The notes: a model not told the origin generated them from the letters alone. Positions 1 through 12,153 are shown, counted from the stretch's first letter. The stretch: 64,000 bases of DNA from Mangifera indica (GCF_011075055.1 NC_058143.1:7207057-7271056), one strand, 5' to 3'. A program made the numbers and translations.

Positions 1-373
1 ATATATATATATATATATATATACACTTGATATAGATATTGGTTGATATGTATATATTTTGCTTCCTATATGTAGATATGTGATTGTGTATAGTTATATC
101 TATATATGTATATATATATATGGCTAGTTATGAAAATTGGTTGTAAAGTTTCTATAGGTGATAATCTTTATGATGGCTACTAATAAGTATTTATTTTATT
201 TATTATGATTATGTGATGAAAATCCAGTCAATTAGTAGGACCGGTTTGTGTGAATTGTTAATTGGGAGTATTACAGGGCATAATTAAAAAGAGAAAAGTT
301 TCCCCGAGCCCTCTAAAATAGGGGAACTCTTGCCATTTTTCTGTAACACATCTAATGGTTAGGAGAGGTTACA
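1..373 (+). repeat. 3' end of a Tekay-like gypsy LTR (cut by window edge)
   Basis: Matches the last part of the LTRs of elements B and C in this window: a TA-rich stretch, then GGCTAGTTATGAAAATTG, a run near AAAATCCAGTC, GTGTTACAGGGC (here GTATTACAGGGC), and the terminal GGTTAGGAGAGGTTACA. No tRNA primer site follows (the next bases are CCAAACATTG), so this is a 3' LTR or solo LTR read to its end, not a 5' LTR. It is the third copy of the family in the window. The rest of the element lies outside. Confidence 0.85.
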
Positions 374-2559
374 CCAAACATTGACGCATAAAGGTGGATG
401 ACTCGTAGGGAAAATCTAAACTTTGTGCAAGCATTAGACACTTTATGAAGCATAACATAAAAATACCACAATCATCAGAACCCTCGCCCTACTGGGGGAC
501 ACCTTTTGCTCGTTGTAACACCAAGTGATCTACTTATAGTGTATGCCTAGAGGTGGCCCAAAAACTCGTCACCTCTAATAATACTAGTATCAATGTCCTG
601 TAGGGTCTCATCTGTTGTGCGAGCCTATCATGTCTACCTATGTAAACTACCTTGGAGTCGTATATGGTGATTGACCAATCATGAAAATCAATAACTCTGA
701 CAACCCAATGGGTATAATCAAAGTTTATAGGTATAAAAACCTATAAACATTGAGAAATTATAATGGATAAATGTGTTATATATAAGTTAATTCAAAGTAA
801 ATTATAATAAAAACACACATATATTATACCCTATCAACCTCCCTTCATGGTTTGTAAAACAAATAGGAGGTGTAATCTGCCTCTATTATCTTCGTGAATA
901 GCTCAGACCATTTGTACGTTTCTGACAGTGTGGTATTCCAACTATCATATGCTATCCCAATATGTCCTACAAAGAAGGTGTGAGCCATCATCCAACTTTA
1001 TGGAATGATGGTCTACTACTTATGTTAGTGCTGACATAAGTGCGAAGAAAGAATTTACATGTTGAAATGGATATAAAACATGAATTGTATAATGTTTTGA
1101 TGAATATATAAAATATTTAACCAAATTCTATGGATATAGATCACTTATATCATCGGTCAACCACTTGTGTAGCTTGACAACAATCCTTTAAAATGTGGCT
1201 TTAGAATTCACTCTAATGCAATAAACCTCGTGGTCGTTAGATGCTGCAGCTCCAATGTACCACATGAGAAAAGATTCTTCAAGCTCTACAACAGAAGATG
1301 GAATGGTTCAAATTTGTCGTTTAGCTATCAGTTTGATTGGATTTGTATATGAAGTGTGAACAAGCAGACTCTTTTGGATGACCCTACCATGAGTAGTCCG
1401 CACCAACTAAAAATAACATAAAATTGTTAATTCAATACTTAATCTTAATTAACAAATACGATTAAATCAGTTAATGTTACCTTATTGATATACAATAGAG
1501 GAGGTTTGGCAGGAGAATCTTTGGATGAGGGAGGTGATGTAACTGAAGGGCTAATCAATAATACCCTATACGAATAATAATAACAAATTGATTAATAACA
1601 TTTCATATAAAATATAGTAGCATTTCATATAAAATATAATAACAACAATTAATTACAAGCCTCATGTAGGGGACATGATGGAATTGAAGGGTCAATAGGT
1701 GAAGCCCGTCTAACTGTCATCAGTACCCTCCACGAAGTTAATATACATATTAGAAAAATGAGTAAATACAATTTATAGAGGAAATAAATGAGATGTGGCT
1801 TTGTCACTTAATTAACTGTAGTTGGTCTTATACGTATAATGATATCCTCTAAACAAGTCATACGATCTTCTAATCAAGACATTTGAGAAGACATCTGCTT
1901 TGCATAATAGACATCTCATCTCACAAACAAAAAATCTCATGTAATATCATATTACCCTAGTGGGTCAATGCACCATCTAATAAGGATAGAATAAGTGATG
2001 CAGTTGATGGGCACTTATGTGTGGGGTGACCAATAGTAGGGTTCTAAACCTTAGGAAGATATGTGGTCTCGGTGGTTGGGGTCTGAACAACAGGACATGT
2101 AGTATGCTTCGTAATAGGGGCTTGTACATTGTTAGGTGTCTCAAGACTAACGGCATATATATCAACGGGTGGCATCATCAAAGATGCTCTATCTTTTGTC
2201 GAGGAGAATAAGGAGCGCTGGGGATCCAACATAGCCATATATGTAACAATGTCCGCATACCATAGTGTAACCTCCTCAATTGGTAATGATTAGAGCAAGA
2301 AAGTAGCATCAACCTACTCAATCACATATAAAATTAAACCTATTTGCAATAATCAATAAATCATTTAACTAATCAATTAACAAATACAAATTTTATCATT
2401 AGTGAATACAGTTCCCATATAACTCCAACTAGGAACATCTCGCATATGCTACCTGAACATGCGTGAAGACGTATGGATATCAATCTAGTTCATCCAATTA
2501 TACAGAGTGTCGATTGTCTCACATATCCAATACTGCAATGTAAACATTAATGGTTAAAT
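374..2559. other. degraded, unassigned sequence, probably transposon body
   Basis: No intact gene is visible. On the minus strand, broken frames hold a short segment rich in Leu, Glu and Met (about 1800-1920) and a Pro/Thr-rich one (about 2044-2238). These would lie downstream of the DUF1985-like remnant at 2560-3302 and may be the linker part of the same transposon gene. Around 900-1040 the minus strand reads a run without stops that I cannot assign to a family. Confidence 0.35.
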
Positions 2560-3302
2560 TCAATTAATTTTTTCCTTGCCAATCAATATATATAATCAAC
2601 AAATATATTCATACCTGGAATGTAAGAGGGGAATTCATAGATTTCATAGTTATGCATGTCAGGCATTGGCTAGAATAGATTTTATCATTGCTCTGAGACA
2701 TCAACTTGAATATTATTTTCCACACTGGAACACCTTACAGGTAGGATGTAAACTGGTCCAAGTGATCAACCAATTGGAGATACTCTAGAGATACCTTCTT
2801 TCATCAGTTATTCCCTAGTAACACCATATGAAAACAATACAATAAGGCCATTTTGACGACATCAATATCGTCATCCCCGCATGGTCTAGTCAGGAAAACA
2901 CACTCTAAATCATAATATTGCATCTTTTGACATTCCCAAAAATAGGTATTCTAAATCTTATCTCTGGATCTGCGTGGAATATGTGATGAAAGTGAAGTGA
3001 TTCGACTGAATGATAGGCTAATCATGACAACAAACTTGAATGGATAGAATCTTATGTCCAGTAACACCATATGAAAACAATACAATAAGGCCATTTTGAC
3101 GACATCGATATCGTCATCCCCGCATGGTCTAGTCAGGAAAACACGCTCTAAATCATAATATTGCATCTTTTGACATTCCCAAAAATAGGTATTCTAAATC
3201 TTATCTTTGGATCTGCGTGGAATATGTAATGAAAGTGAAGTGATTCGACTAAATGATAGGCTGATCATGACAACAAACTTGAATGGACAGAATCTTATGT
3301 CA
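2560..3302 (-). pseudogene. DUF1985-like transposon ORF remnant
   Basis: Broken minus-strand frames contain FYPFKFVVMISLSFSR, then VVKMALLYCFHMVLL, then DQFTSYL followed by a stop and GVPVWK, then TFQV, a stop, and IYLL. This order (an RF-x-F core, an ALLYF-like helix, a W-G-x-x-V-W segment and a QVW-x-Y segment) resembles the DUF1985 region of plant Mutator-like elements that also carry Ulp1-type protease domains. Two of the stops fall where Trp is expected. A second, plus-strand copy of the first motif lies at 30996-31331. Family assignment rests on motif memory only. The gene is clearly dead. Confidence 0.45.
2817..3302. repeat. 243-bp tandem duplication
   Basis: The unit starting AGTAACACCATATGAAAAC at 2817 begins again at 3060, giving a period of 243 bp. 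By eye the two copies differ at about seven positions, mostly transitions. The duplicated unit covers the conserved core of the DUF1985-like remnant, so that domain is present twice in tandem. Confidence 0.9.
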
Positions 3303-3489
3303 ACCCTATTAACGCTGAACCAAAACTCATTTATGCCTAAGCCCCAATATAATTTTTATAACATAAATAAGTGCACTAACACTTTATTGAACCTAGTATC
3401 TAGTAATTAAAGGAGATATCAAAATCAAGTCCTCTCAAACAACCTCAACTGCTTTGGTGTCAATGTAGATCTAATCTTTAATTAAATGT

Positions 3490-5265
3490 CGAAATACCGT
3501 AGAATTGAAAAAACATAAAAAAAGTAGACTAAAATTTAAAAACTATACATCCAAAAACCTTAAAATGATAAATATAAAAAAACAGACTTGAAATTTGAAA
3601 ACTATACGTTGAAATACCTTATAATGATAAAAACTGAAAAATCGATCAGAAATTCGAAAATTACATATCGAAATACCCTAGAATTGAAAAAAATCGAAAA
3701 ATTGAATTAAAATTTGAAAACTACACATTGAAATAACCTAGAATGACAAAAACTGAAAAATTGATTGAAAATTACAAGTCAAAATTCTTTAAAAATTGAA
3801 AAAAATAAAAAACTAAACTAAACTTTGAAAACTACATATCTAAAAACTTTAAGATGATAAATATAAAAAAAGGGATTTGAAATTTGAAAATTACACGTTG
3901 AAATATCCTAGAATGACAAAAACTAAAAATTTGATCGAAAATTACATGTCAAAATTCCCTAGAATTGAAAAAAATAAAAAACTAAATTAAAACTTGAAAA
4001 CTACACATCCAAAAACTTTAATATGATAAATATAAAAAAAGGGACTTGAAATGTGAAAACTACACATTGAAATACCCTAAAATGACAAAAACTAAAAACT
4101 CGATTGGAAATTCAAAAATTACAGGTCAAAATACCCTAAAATGACAAAAATAAAAAAATGAACTAAATATCAAAAACTAAACATTGAAATATCCTATAAT
4201 GTCAACAATTGAAAAATCGATATAAAATTCAAAATTTAGAAGTCAAAATACCTAAGAATGATAAAAATAGAAAAAATGAATTGAAATTTGAAAACTAAAA
4301 ATCGAAAAACCTTAAAATGATAAATATAAAAAAACGATTTGAAATTCAAAAATTAAATATTGAAATACCTTAGGGTGACAAAAACCGAAAATTGATATAA
4401 AATTCAAAAATTACATATCAAAATACCCTAAAAGACAAAAATAAAAAAAAGGAGCAAAAATTTGGAAACTACAAGTCTAATTATCCTAGAATCACAAAAA
4501 CCAAAAAATTGAGTTTAAATTTGAAAACTATATATTGGAAAAACCAAGTATGAAAAAAAAATAAAAAAAGAGACCAAAAATTCGAAAAGTACATATCGAA
4601 AATCTTAAAATGACAAAAATAAAAAAAACCGATATGAAATAACACGTGCAAAAATCATTGAATGAAAACATTGAAAAACAACCAAAAAATTTGAAAACCA
4701 CACGTTAAAAACTCTAAAATGGCAAAATCAAAAAATGGATCAGATATTTAAAAACTAAATGTCCAATTACCCTGGAATGTCAAGTAATGAAAAATTAATT
4801 TGAAATTCGAAAACGACAAATCGAAAACCCTATGAATTAGAAAAATAAAAAATTGAAATTGAAATTCGAAAACTACATATCGAAAAACCTTACAATTAGA
4901 AAAAGTCATAAATGTTTATAAAAATTCGAAAAGTACATATCGAAAATCTTAAAATGACAAAAATAAAAAAAAACCGATATGAAATAACACGTGCAAAAAT
5001 CATTGAATGAAAACATTGAAAAACAACCCAAAAATTTGAAAACCACACGTTAAAAACTCTAAAATGGCAAAATCAAAAAATGGATCAGATATTCAAAAAC
5101 TAAATGTCCAATTACCCTGGAATGTCAAGTAATGAAAAATTAATTTGAAATTCGAAAACGACAAATCGAAAACCCTATGAATTAGAAAAATAAAAAATTG
5201 AAATTGAAATTCGAAACTACACATCGAAAAACCCTACAATTAGAAAAAGTCATAAATGTTTATAA
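3490..5265. repeat. A-rich degenerate minisatellite, about 59-bp units
   Basis: Roughly thirty diverged units follow one pattern: GAAATTTGAAAACTACA, then a segment like CATTGAAATACCCT, then AGAATGACAAAAACTGAAA. The period is near 59 bp. Units vary by many substitutions and small indels, so the array is old apart from the recent 344-bp duplication at its right end. It contains no coding signal. Confidence 0.75.
4578..5265. repeat. 344-bp near-perfect tandem duplication inside the minisatellite
   Basis: AATTCGAAAAGTACATATCG at 4579 recurs at 4923, and the following 340 or so bases match with only a few differences. This block is far more similar internally than the rest of the array, so it is a late, segment-sized duplication. 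Confidence 0.9.
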
Positions 5266-6178
5266 AATATTAGTTTGCCCCTTACAAATTTTCCTCTCTC
5301 CTACATTTCCAAAATGTTTAAAAACTCGTAATCCTCCCACACCCCCCCCCCCCCCCCAAGGGTTCCATAGGTGTTACTGTTTGAAAAATCAACATTTGCT
5401 ACCTCCCGGTGCTCTTTCAGGGAAAACTATTCCAAAATTTACAATTTCTCCCTCCCTAGTGTAAATACTATTTAGAAACTCACATTTTTCCTTGTCCCCT
5501 GTGCCATTGATTTAACTTAAGAGATATTTATCAAACTTGGGATTCCCCAAGTTTGCAAATATTCTCTAAGGTGAATGCTGACTTCAAAATCGGCCAATTC
5601 TTCTACCAAAATCATAGTTTCTGGCCACCATTTCAATAAAAAAACGATTAAACACAAATATCCCTAAACTAATTCATAAAAAACAACTAAGAACCAAGCC
5701 ACAAAATCAAAATTTCAAATTCAAAAACCCTAAACTAAAATCATGTAAAATCTTACTCTAAATTTATCAAATCTAAATATAAAAATGATTCGAATAAAAT
5801 AAGAGATGATTCACTCACCTTCTTCATCATTTTCGTTGTTGAAAAATATCAAAAATTTTATCCAAAAATCAAAAAAGCTGTCGTTGTAGAAGACCCGTGG
5901 AAGAGACTTGTGGGATTTCATTTTGTGCACAATTGAGCAGAAAAATTTTTGGGTGAGATTATGAAAATTTTTAGCCTTTTATATGAGGGTATTTTGGTAA
6001 TTTCAGGTAAATGGGGCGTTTTCACTTAAGTCCAAAAGAATGGAACAATTTCATTTAAACCTTTGATGTTTAGACAAATCTATTTAATTTCCCTTTAAAA
6101 TAATTTATAAAACAATGGATGGATTTTATCCCTACTAAAGGCTATGGTGAAAAATTGAATTAGCTTTTGGGATTAGGA
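5266..6178. other. C-run and transposon-flank sequence without a gene
   Basis: A run of 16 C lies at 5342-5357. At 5810-5945 the minus strand reads an exon-like stretch ending in GAAGAAGGTGAGTGAATC, which looks like a splice donor followed by a T-rich intron. A similar arrangement occurs on the plus strand at about 28980-29030, next to a run of 20 G at 29530-29549. I read both as the 5' ends of one transposon type in opposite orientation. The forward ORF here owes its polyproline only to the C run. Confidence 0.35.
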
Positions 6179-6187
6179 TTAATTAAA

Positions 6188-6706
6188 GGCCAAACGACTA
6201 TTTCCCACCCAAGGTTTAGCGTTTTCTCAAAAGTCTCCCTTTTAACTATAGAAACACCAAACACCCACCCATGGCCGGTTAGATTTAACCAAACCCTAAC
6301 GGTGGTAGGGGTAAAATCATCATTTTTGCTATAATATTAAAAATAAACTAAAATAGAATCTAATTTTGCCCCCCTAAACTTTAAAAACTGAAATTTTCCC
6401 CCCGCCTAAGTTTTAAAAAATTGCAGTTTCACCCTAGGGTTTGGTTTTGAAATCTCCGGCGACCTCTCCGGCTCCGTTGCCGACGGCCGCTCCCTCCCGA
6501 AGCAACCTCTCCTTCCGGCGATCTCTTTCCTCCCATTTGGAGGTCCGATCGGCGCCCGGAGACGTCGTGGGAGACGAAGAACTTCGTCAGACGTTAAGGT
6601 TTGGTTAAATCTAACCGGCCATGAGTGGGTATTTGGTGTTTCCATAGTTAAAGGGGGGACTTTTGAGGAATACATCAAACCTTGGGTGGGAAATAGTCGT
6701 TTGGCC
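6188..6706. mobile_element. Mutator-like element, 519 bp, complete, with GC-rich core
   Basis: The ends are inverted repeats of about 115 bp: GGCCAAACGACTATTTCCC at 6188 and its reverse complement ending at 6706. The element is flanked by a perfect 9-bp direct repeat, TTAATTAAA, at 6179-6187 and 6707-6715. Long terminal inverted repeats with 9-bp target duplications are the signature of Mutator-like elements. It has no transposase, so it is non-autonomous. The centre (about 6440-6600) is strongly GC-rich (CGGCGACCTCTCCGGCTCC and similar), unlike anything nearby, and may be a captured gene piece. The minus-strand ORF at 6406-6678 runs into a terminal repeat and is probably not a real protein. 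Confidence 0.9.
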
Positions 6707-6715
6707 TTAATTAAA

Positions 6716-8175
6716 TTAGGCTTAGTATAGATTGAATTAATAGTAGAGAGATGCTATTGGCCTCCCATCTTTTATATTAAGAACCCTAATAATGATTTTT
6801 TTCTTAATTACAAATTCATCCTTACTATAATTTGATCCAAACTACATCCTTACTATTACATGAGAATAAATTATAAATATACTAATGATAGAGAACATAT
6901 AGCATTAAGAAAAATTACAAATACAAGGGTATTTTGGAAACTAGTGGGACGTCGTTAAACATTTAAATATGTTTACAGGAGAAATTAAATAATGTACAAT
7001 GTATTGGTTTTTATAAGGCTGGTGTACGAAATTATTTATAAACGGTCATTATTTGTTTAATAATAAAATTTTATGTGTATATTTTTAATATATAATTTAT
7101 ATATATAAATAATATTTTATCATATAATTAAATAATTTTGAATTAAAAATAAAATAACACTTAAACATATAATAACATATTATTTATGTATCTAATTTGT
7201 GTATAAAAAATATGTACACATAATATTACTCTTTTTTTAAACATAAATATAAAATTTTTTATAATTGAAATTTAAACTTATTTATTATCAAATACAAAAT
7301 TTTAGCTTTTATTCGTAATTAAATTTATAGACCAACTGATGCTTTAACTGACATGAAAATACATTCATTTTCGTTCAAATTGATGAAGAAATAAATAAAA
7401 CCGAATTATTCCAAGTCAAATATAATTTAACAGTGAGGTTGGATTTGAGTTAAACTCAAACAAAGAGTCAGCTCAAATCCAAAACAACTTACTCAAATCA
7501 AATTTAACTCCTTTAAAAAAAGTGAATTTGTTGATGACTTTTTAACAATTTGATTGAATTGAGTTAACTTAACTCAATCTTAAACTACAGCCACCACTTA
7601 TCAAAATCAAATCGTTAAATCTAAATCACAATCAATCTTTGAGTCTGTTCGAATTATATCCAATCTTGCTTTTAATTAAATTTTGGTTCCAATCCTAATA
7701 AACCCACGTGTACGGGTAGGATTATTAATCCCACTCCATCGGTGATATCTTTTAGATTTTTAACAACCGGTAGTTCTTTGAAATCCACCAGACGTGGGAC
7801 ACCATCTTTATCACCAATGTGATTAATATATATTAATTCCAAAAATCATATGACGTTAATATGCTAATCAGTGGCATGGAGGACGCCATAGTATTATTAA
7901 TGTGATCTGACTTTACAACTCGTATTACAAGGAAATTCCATATTTTTTATTTTCTTTATTTTCAGAAATGCATGAAAATGACGCTAAATATATTACATGA
8001 AATGAAAATTCTGCCATGGCTTTTGGAGCACAGTGATTTCCTTCTTGATTTCTATTAAAAGAGAGAAAAGACTAGTATACATATCTCTTTTGATGGTTGC
8101 TAAAGTGAGGGGCCAGATGGGATAGCATTTTGAGGGAGCCCTTTCTTGACTTATCCCAATATGGAGAATTAATAT
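6716..8175. other. AT-rich intergenic region and 3' flank of the Rab gene
   Basis: No coding signal. Around 7430-7620 there are many short palindromic runs of the GAGTTAAACTC / TTGAGTTAACTTAACTCAA kind, perhaps an old miniature inverted-repeat element without clear ends. The last 100 to 150 bp should include the 3' UTR of the minus-strand Rab gene. I could not fix a poly(A) site. Confidence 0.4.
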
Positions 8176-9692
8176 CTAAACACAACATGAGTATTTGCTC
8201 TGAGTTTGCTTTAAACCATTATTATTCACAAGGCTTACCCTGTTGATGCTCAAATCAGCTTTGTAGGAATCTGAATCCAGCACTTTCCTGCTTACATTGT
8301 TATAGATCTCTCGAATCACAATCTCGAAAGCTGTTTCAACGTTAGTAGAATCGAGAGCAGATGTCTCGATAAAGAACAATCCCTCTGCTTCTGCAAGACT
8401 CTTGCCTTCTTCCACACTCACTTCCCTGATGCTCTCCAGATCACATTTGTTTCCAACCAACATCCTTGCCACGGTTGTATCCGAATGAGCTGCATTGTTA
8501 TTCCAAGAACAGTGCAAGAATGTTTAGAATGCCAATAATTCAGAGGTGGCATCAGAATAGAAAACTAAATAGACAATTGGTAGAAAGCTATTCAAGATAG
8601 TGAACTAGCTGTCCAAAGATATACCAAGACAAACATGACCCTGCCAAATCAATGGATTAAACAAAGAACTAGATTCTCATCAATCAATCATTAAGTACCA
8701 AATTATATAGTTATGCATTGCTATGAAAGGTTTAATAACAGAGAACCCAGCTATATTTGTTATGAATGCTGTTCCAGGGAAACAACAATCTCCTTTGGCA
8801 GACCCTAAAAGGGGAAAAAAAAAAAAAAAGATTCCACCTCCTTGGTTCAGTATTTTCACACTCAGTGACAGGTTCAGCAGAACAAACTTGTACCTAACGC
8901 TTCAATGTCAACGGAAATTACACAAGCCCAGAATCTTCACCTTCAACAACCCCAAACCTAACTTTTCATATGAAAAATAATCTGAGATCATAGATGACTT
9001 TTCAATTCTTATTTTGTCTTTAGATTAGAATATTTATCAGCTTCATAAAGAAAATTTCCACGCAATTTAGTTATTAAGCAAATAATTAATCCAATTCAAG
9101 AGAAAAAAAAATGTGAGAATATGCAAATACTCAAACGCCCACCTTTCTCTCCAATTAGAGCAAATAAATTACAAGATAATTGCAATTACCACCCTTGGAT
9201 TGTGATAACAATAAAACTAAATGCACTACCAATTCAAACTAATTTGTGTCTTAAAAATAATTTATCATTATTTGATTGAGTGATTTTGAATTAAGGATAA
9301 AACTGATTAAGATGGTAAAGTTTTTCAATTTTATGTGGATTTAAGGCAAAGGAGCACTTACTGTTGAGTTCATCGAGCCACCTGGACACACTCTGAAAAG
9401 TAGAGCGGCGACTAATATCGTAAACAAGAAGAGCGCCAAAAGCTCCTCTATAATACGCAGAAGTAACAGCACGAAACCGTTCTTGTCCAGCTGTATCCCA
9501 GAGCTGAGCCTTCACTTCTTTGCCGTCAATTTGCAGGCACTGCGTCTGAAACTCGACGCCAATGGTGGCTTTTGAATTAGGATTGAATTCATTGCGCGCG
9601 TATCTGGAGAGTAAATTGGATTTGCCAACGGCTGAGTCTCCGATTATTACAATCTTGAAAAGGTAGTCTTCTCCTCCTCCGTCGTGCGTCAT
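8176..9692 (-). CDS. RABA5: RABA5-type small GTPase (Rab11 family), two exons
   Basis: A Ras-superfamily GTPase; plant RABA proteins act in traffic between the trans-Golgi/recycling compartments and the plasma membrane or cell plate. Exon 1 is 9692-9362 and exon 2 is 8489-8176, separated by an 872-bp GT-AG intron (donor ACA|GTAAGT, acceptor TGCAG|CTC). The joined CDS is 645 nt, 214 aa plus TAG. Visible motifs: P-loop GDSAVGKS (residues 18-25), switch I with SKATIGVEF and Thr43, WDTAGQE (65-71), NKCD (124-127), ETSAL (152-156), and a C-terminal SCCV whose cysteines are likely geranylgeranylated. The start [12 protein letters not shown] has the family's usual short acidic leader. The full set of motifs and the RVSLV segment point to the RABA5c/d/e group. 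It appears intact and is the only intact host gene here. Small oddity: Phe85 in YYRGAFGAL, where Val is usual. Confidence 0.95.
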
Positions 9693-10282
9693 ATTTCAAA
9701 TGGAAATGTAAGCATAACAGATTTGTTTCAAATTGTGGACGTCTTCGCTTCAGACATTTGGCTCTACCACTATAAACTATGTGCTTCCGTCCCACTTCTA
9801 TTATCCCGCGCGTGAGTTTCTTTCATATTGGTAAAATGTTGACTTTCCTTCTCGAAAAAAATTGTGTTTAGGAAATTAGAATCTGCTTGATTGGGTTTAA
9901 ATCAATATTAAACCATAATACAAATAAGGTTCAATGTATTTTTCTGTTTGATTTAAAATTTAAAATAATTTGATTTGATCTAAAATTTTTACATATTATT
10001 TTTTAGGTTAATTTAAAAAAGTTTTTTAAATCACATCAAACTAAATTGTATATATCTTTATCTAAATTTATTTAAATATTAAAAAAGTGTATTTTTTCTG
10101 TATTAGCATTGAAAAAATGAAAAATATAAAATTTATCATTTTCATAATTGATAAAATCTTTTCAAAATATTACTTATTTTGTCCATATTAAAGAACTTGT
10201 TTTAAGTTTTTAATAGTTTGTTTATGTTATAATTTTGAGTAAGAATATTGATTTGAAATAAAAAATAGTTAGAAAAAAAAAT

Positions 10283-10335
<53 letters not shown>

Positions 10336-11151
10336 ATTATTCTCATATTTAAGGGAAGTTTTCTACTAAGATATGAATGTTTAACAAGTAAGATTTTGGG
10401 GTGTATTGGTGAAACATTTTTTTCATGTATTAATATTATACTTGCATTGAGTTGTAAACCAAACTTTAATTTCAAAATTCCTTTTTAAAATAATGTAAAA
10501 ATATACTGAAAAGGATCATGTAATGGTTTGATGGTTAGAAATATGTATAAAATGTTTAGGGAAAAATTAACTCTTTTTCGGATGTGAGTTGGAAAATGGC
10601 ATATTTATAAAAAGTCTAAGAAAATGGTTTTATTTGAAATTATTAACACTTAACTTATGTGAAATGGTTTTATATTATAATAAAATAATTTATAAATTAT
10701 GACTCTTAGTTAACATATTTATGAAGATGCTTATGAAGTATATTAGTTTGCATGAGAATATTTTACAATGATGTCTATTTATGTTTTAATCACAAAGATG
10801 AAGTAGATTAAAATATTAATTTTGTAATTATTTTAATTAAATATTTTGAAGCCTGGTCATTATATTTTAAAATTATATTAAATCTTTTTTGTCTATTCAG
10901 TGATCTGTAAAGAAGGAATTTTTGAAAAGCATTTATAAGAAAGAAAAACCTATTTAATTAATGGAAACAATGTAAAAAAAACAAAATGAGAGTGTGTAAA
11001 ACAAACAATGGAAAGGCGCGTGGTTGGAGAGTTTGAAACTGAGTAGAAATAATGACGCGTGGATATAAACGAATATATAAGCATTAGTGTTGCGCATGTA
11101 GTGCCTGCTTTGATTATGACCTGCACGACTTCCTTTTAGTCATCCAACCAT
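9693..11151. other. upstream region of the Rab gene and AT-rich spacer
   Basis: The promoter of the minus-strand Rab gene should lie just right of 9692. A TTTATAG-like stretch occurs at about 9770-9780 on that strand, too weak to call a TATA box. The rest is AT-rich with no gene. A pure (AT)n microsatellite of about 49 bp lies at 10285-10333. The right end, 11143-11151 (TCCAACCAT), is the left half of a degraded target duplication of the Mutator-like element that follows. Confidence 0.5.
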
Positions 11152-11411
11152 AGCCAAAGGACTCTTTTCCACCAAATGATTGGTGTAACTCATTTTCACC
11201 CGATGATTATAAAAAATTTAAATATTTATTATTTTATTATTACTATTAAAATAAAATTATTATTTAATAAAAATATTTTTAAAAAATTTAAATTCATTAC
11301 ATTTTCCCTTTAGATTTAAAAGTTTATAATTGCCCCCTACATTTCTCTCACTTGAAGTTTAATAAATGACTATTTTTCTATATAATTTGCATCTTTTCCC
11401 TTGTCACTTCT
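11152..11411. mobile_element. left part of a split Mutator-like element
   Basis: This 260-bp segment is an inverted match of the sequence ending at 28724: AGCCAAAGGACTCTTTTCC here against the reverse complement of GGAAATAGTCATTTGGCC there. Homology continues inward to the very base where element A begins, and resumes after element A at 28183. The 9 bp outside (TCCAACCAT) match TTCAACTAA at 28725-28733 in six positions, differing mainly by C/T changes. Its end sequence is related to that of the intact 519-bp element at 6188. The element is about 800 bp when A is removed, with inverted repeats of about 340 bp. Confidence 0.8.
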
Positions 11412-12151
11412 TAATGGAGATCAAAGTATTGATCAAGTCCAACAAAACAAATATTCCCAAGATCCTTTGCAAGGAATCAGTGGTTCAATGACTAGTCAAG
11501 GACAAAGAAGATAAAAGAGGTTTTACAAGACTTAATCATTGAGATGTATGACAAAGAGGTTGTTCTAGAAGTTTCCAATGCTACACCAAGGATAATCACT
11601 TATCTTTATGTGCAAGATATCTTAGAACTTGAAGAATAAAGCTTGGAGTCTATGATATAATTCCGGCCTAAGCTAAAGAAAAGCTTAAATAAAATGATTA
11701 GGTGTTTTGGGTTGTTAGATTTTAAGTTAAGGCTAAATATACATATAAAAGACTTAACTTCTTGGGTTATTTGGGCTTGTAGGCTAGCCCATGTCTTGAT
11801 GTATTAGTTAGGTTTTTTACTTTGACTTTTATGCTTAGGATTATGATGATTACATGCCTATATATAAAGGCTACAACTATAAAAAACAGAAAACAGACAT
11901 ATCATTAATAATTTTGAGGTATTTTCAACAAACTTTGCTTTGTTTCTTTGTGTTCTTGGAAGAATACATCATCTTGACTTGTTAAAGGAGTGATCAACTT
12001 TTGTGGTGTCTTAAGGTTGGGGTTTTTAAGGACTTAGTTTTCTTAGGTTTCTAATCTAATTGATCCAACTTGTTTTCTAGCTTTTCTAGGGTGTGCATAA
12101 CAAATTAACTCAAGGGTTCTTAGGGCAGGTCACCTAGCGGGTTCTTTATTA
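11412..12151 (+). repeat. Element A 5' LTR
   Basis: 740 bp, paired with 27420-28177. A TATA box (CTATATATAAAGG, 11868-11880) is conserved in the other LTR (CTATATAAAGG) and probably marks the retroelement promoter. The LTR ends just before the primer-binding site. Confidence 0.9.
11868..11880 (+). promoter_or_regulatory. TATA box of element A 5' LTR
   Basis: CTATATATAAAGG in the middle of the LTR, with a matching CTATATAAAGG in the 3' LTR near 27887. The position (about 460 bp into a 740-bp LTR) suits the U3/R boundary. Confidence 0.5.
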
Positions 12152-12153
12152 TT

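Noticed and set aside
3490..5265. A satellite DNA block
   Set aside because: Only about 1.8 kb, heavily diverged and within a transposon-like context, so minisatellite is the better name.
5198..5464. 88-codon ORF with a polyproline run
   Set aside because: The prolines come from a homopolymer C tract in a degraded repeat region.
6406..6678. 90-codon minus-strand ORF
   Set aside because: It spans the core and a terminal inverted repeat of a non-autonomous Mutator-like element. Its length follows from the GC-rich core; no domain is visible.
8723..8980. 85-codon plus-strand ORF
   Set aside because: It lies in the intron of the minus-strand Rab gene and contains an A-run. No domain.
9760..9790. 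TATA box for the Rab gene
   Set aside because: A TTTATAG-like run exists on the minus strand, but the region is AT-rich and nothing fixes the transcription start.
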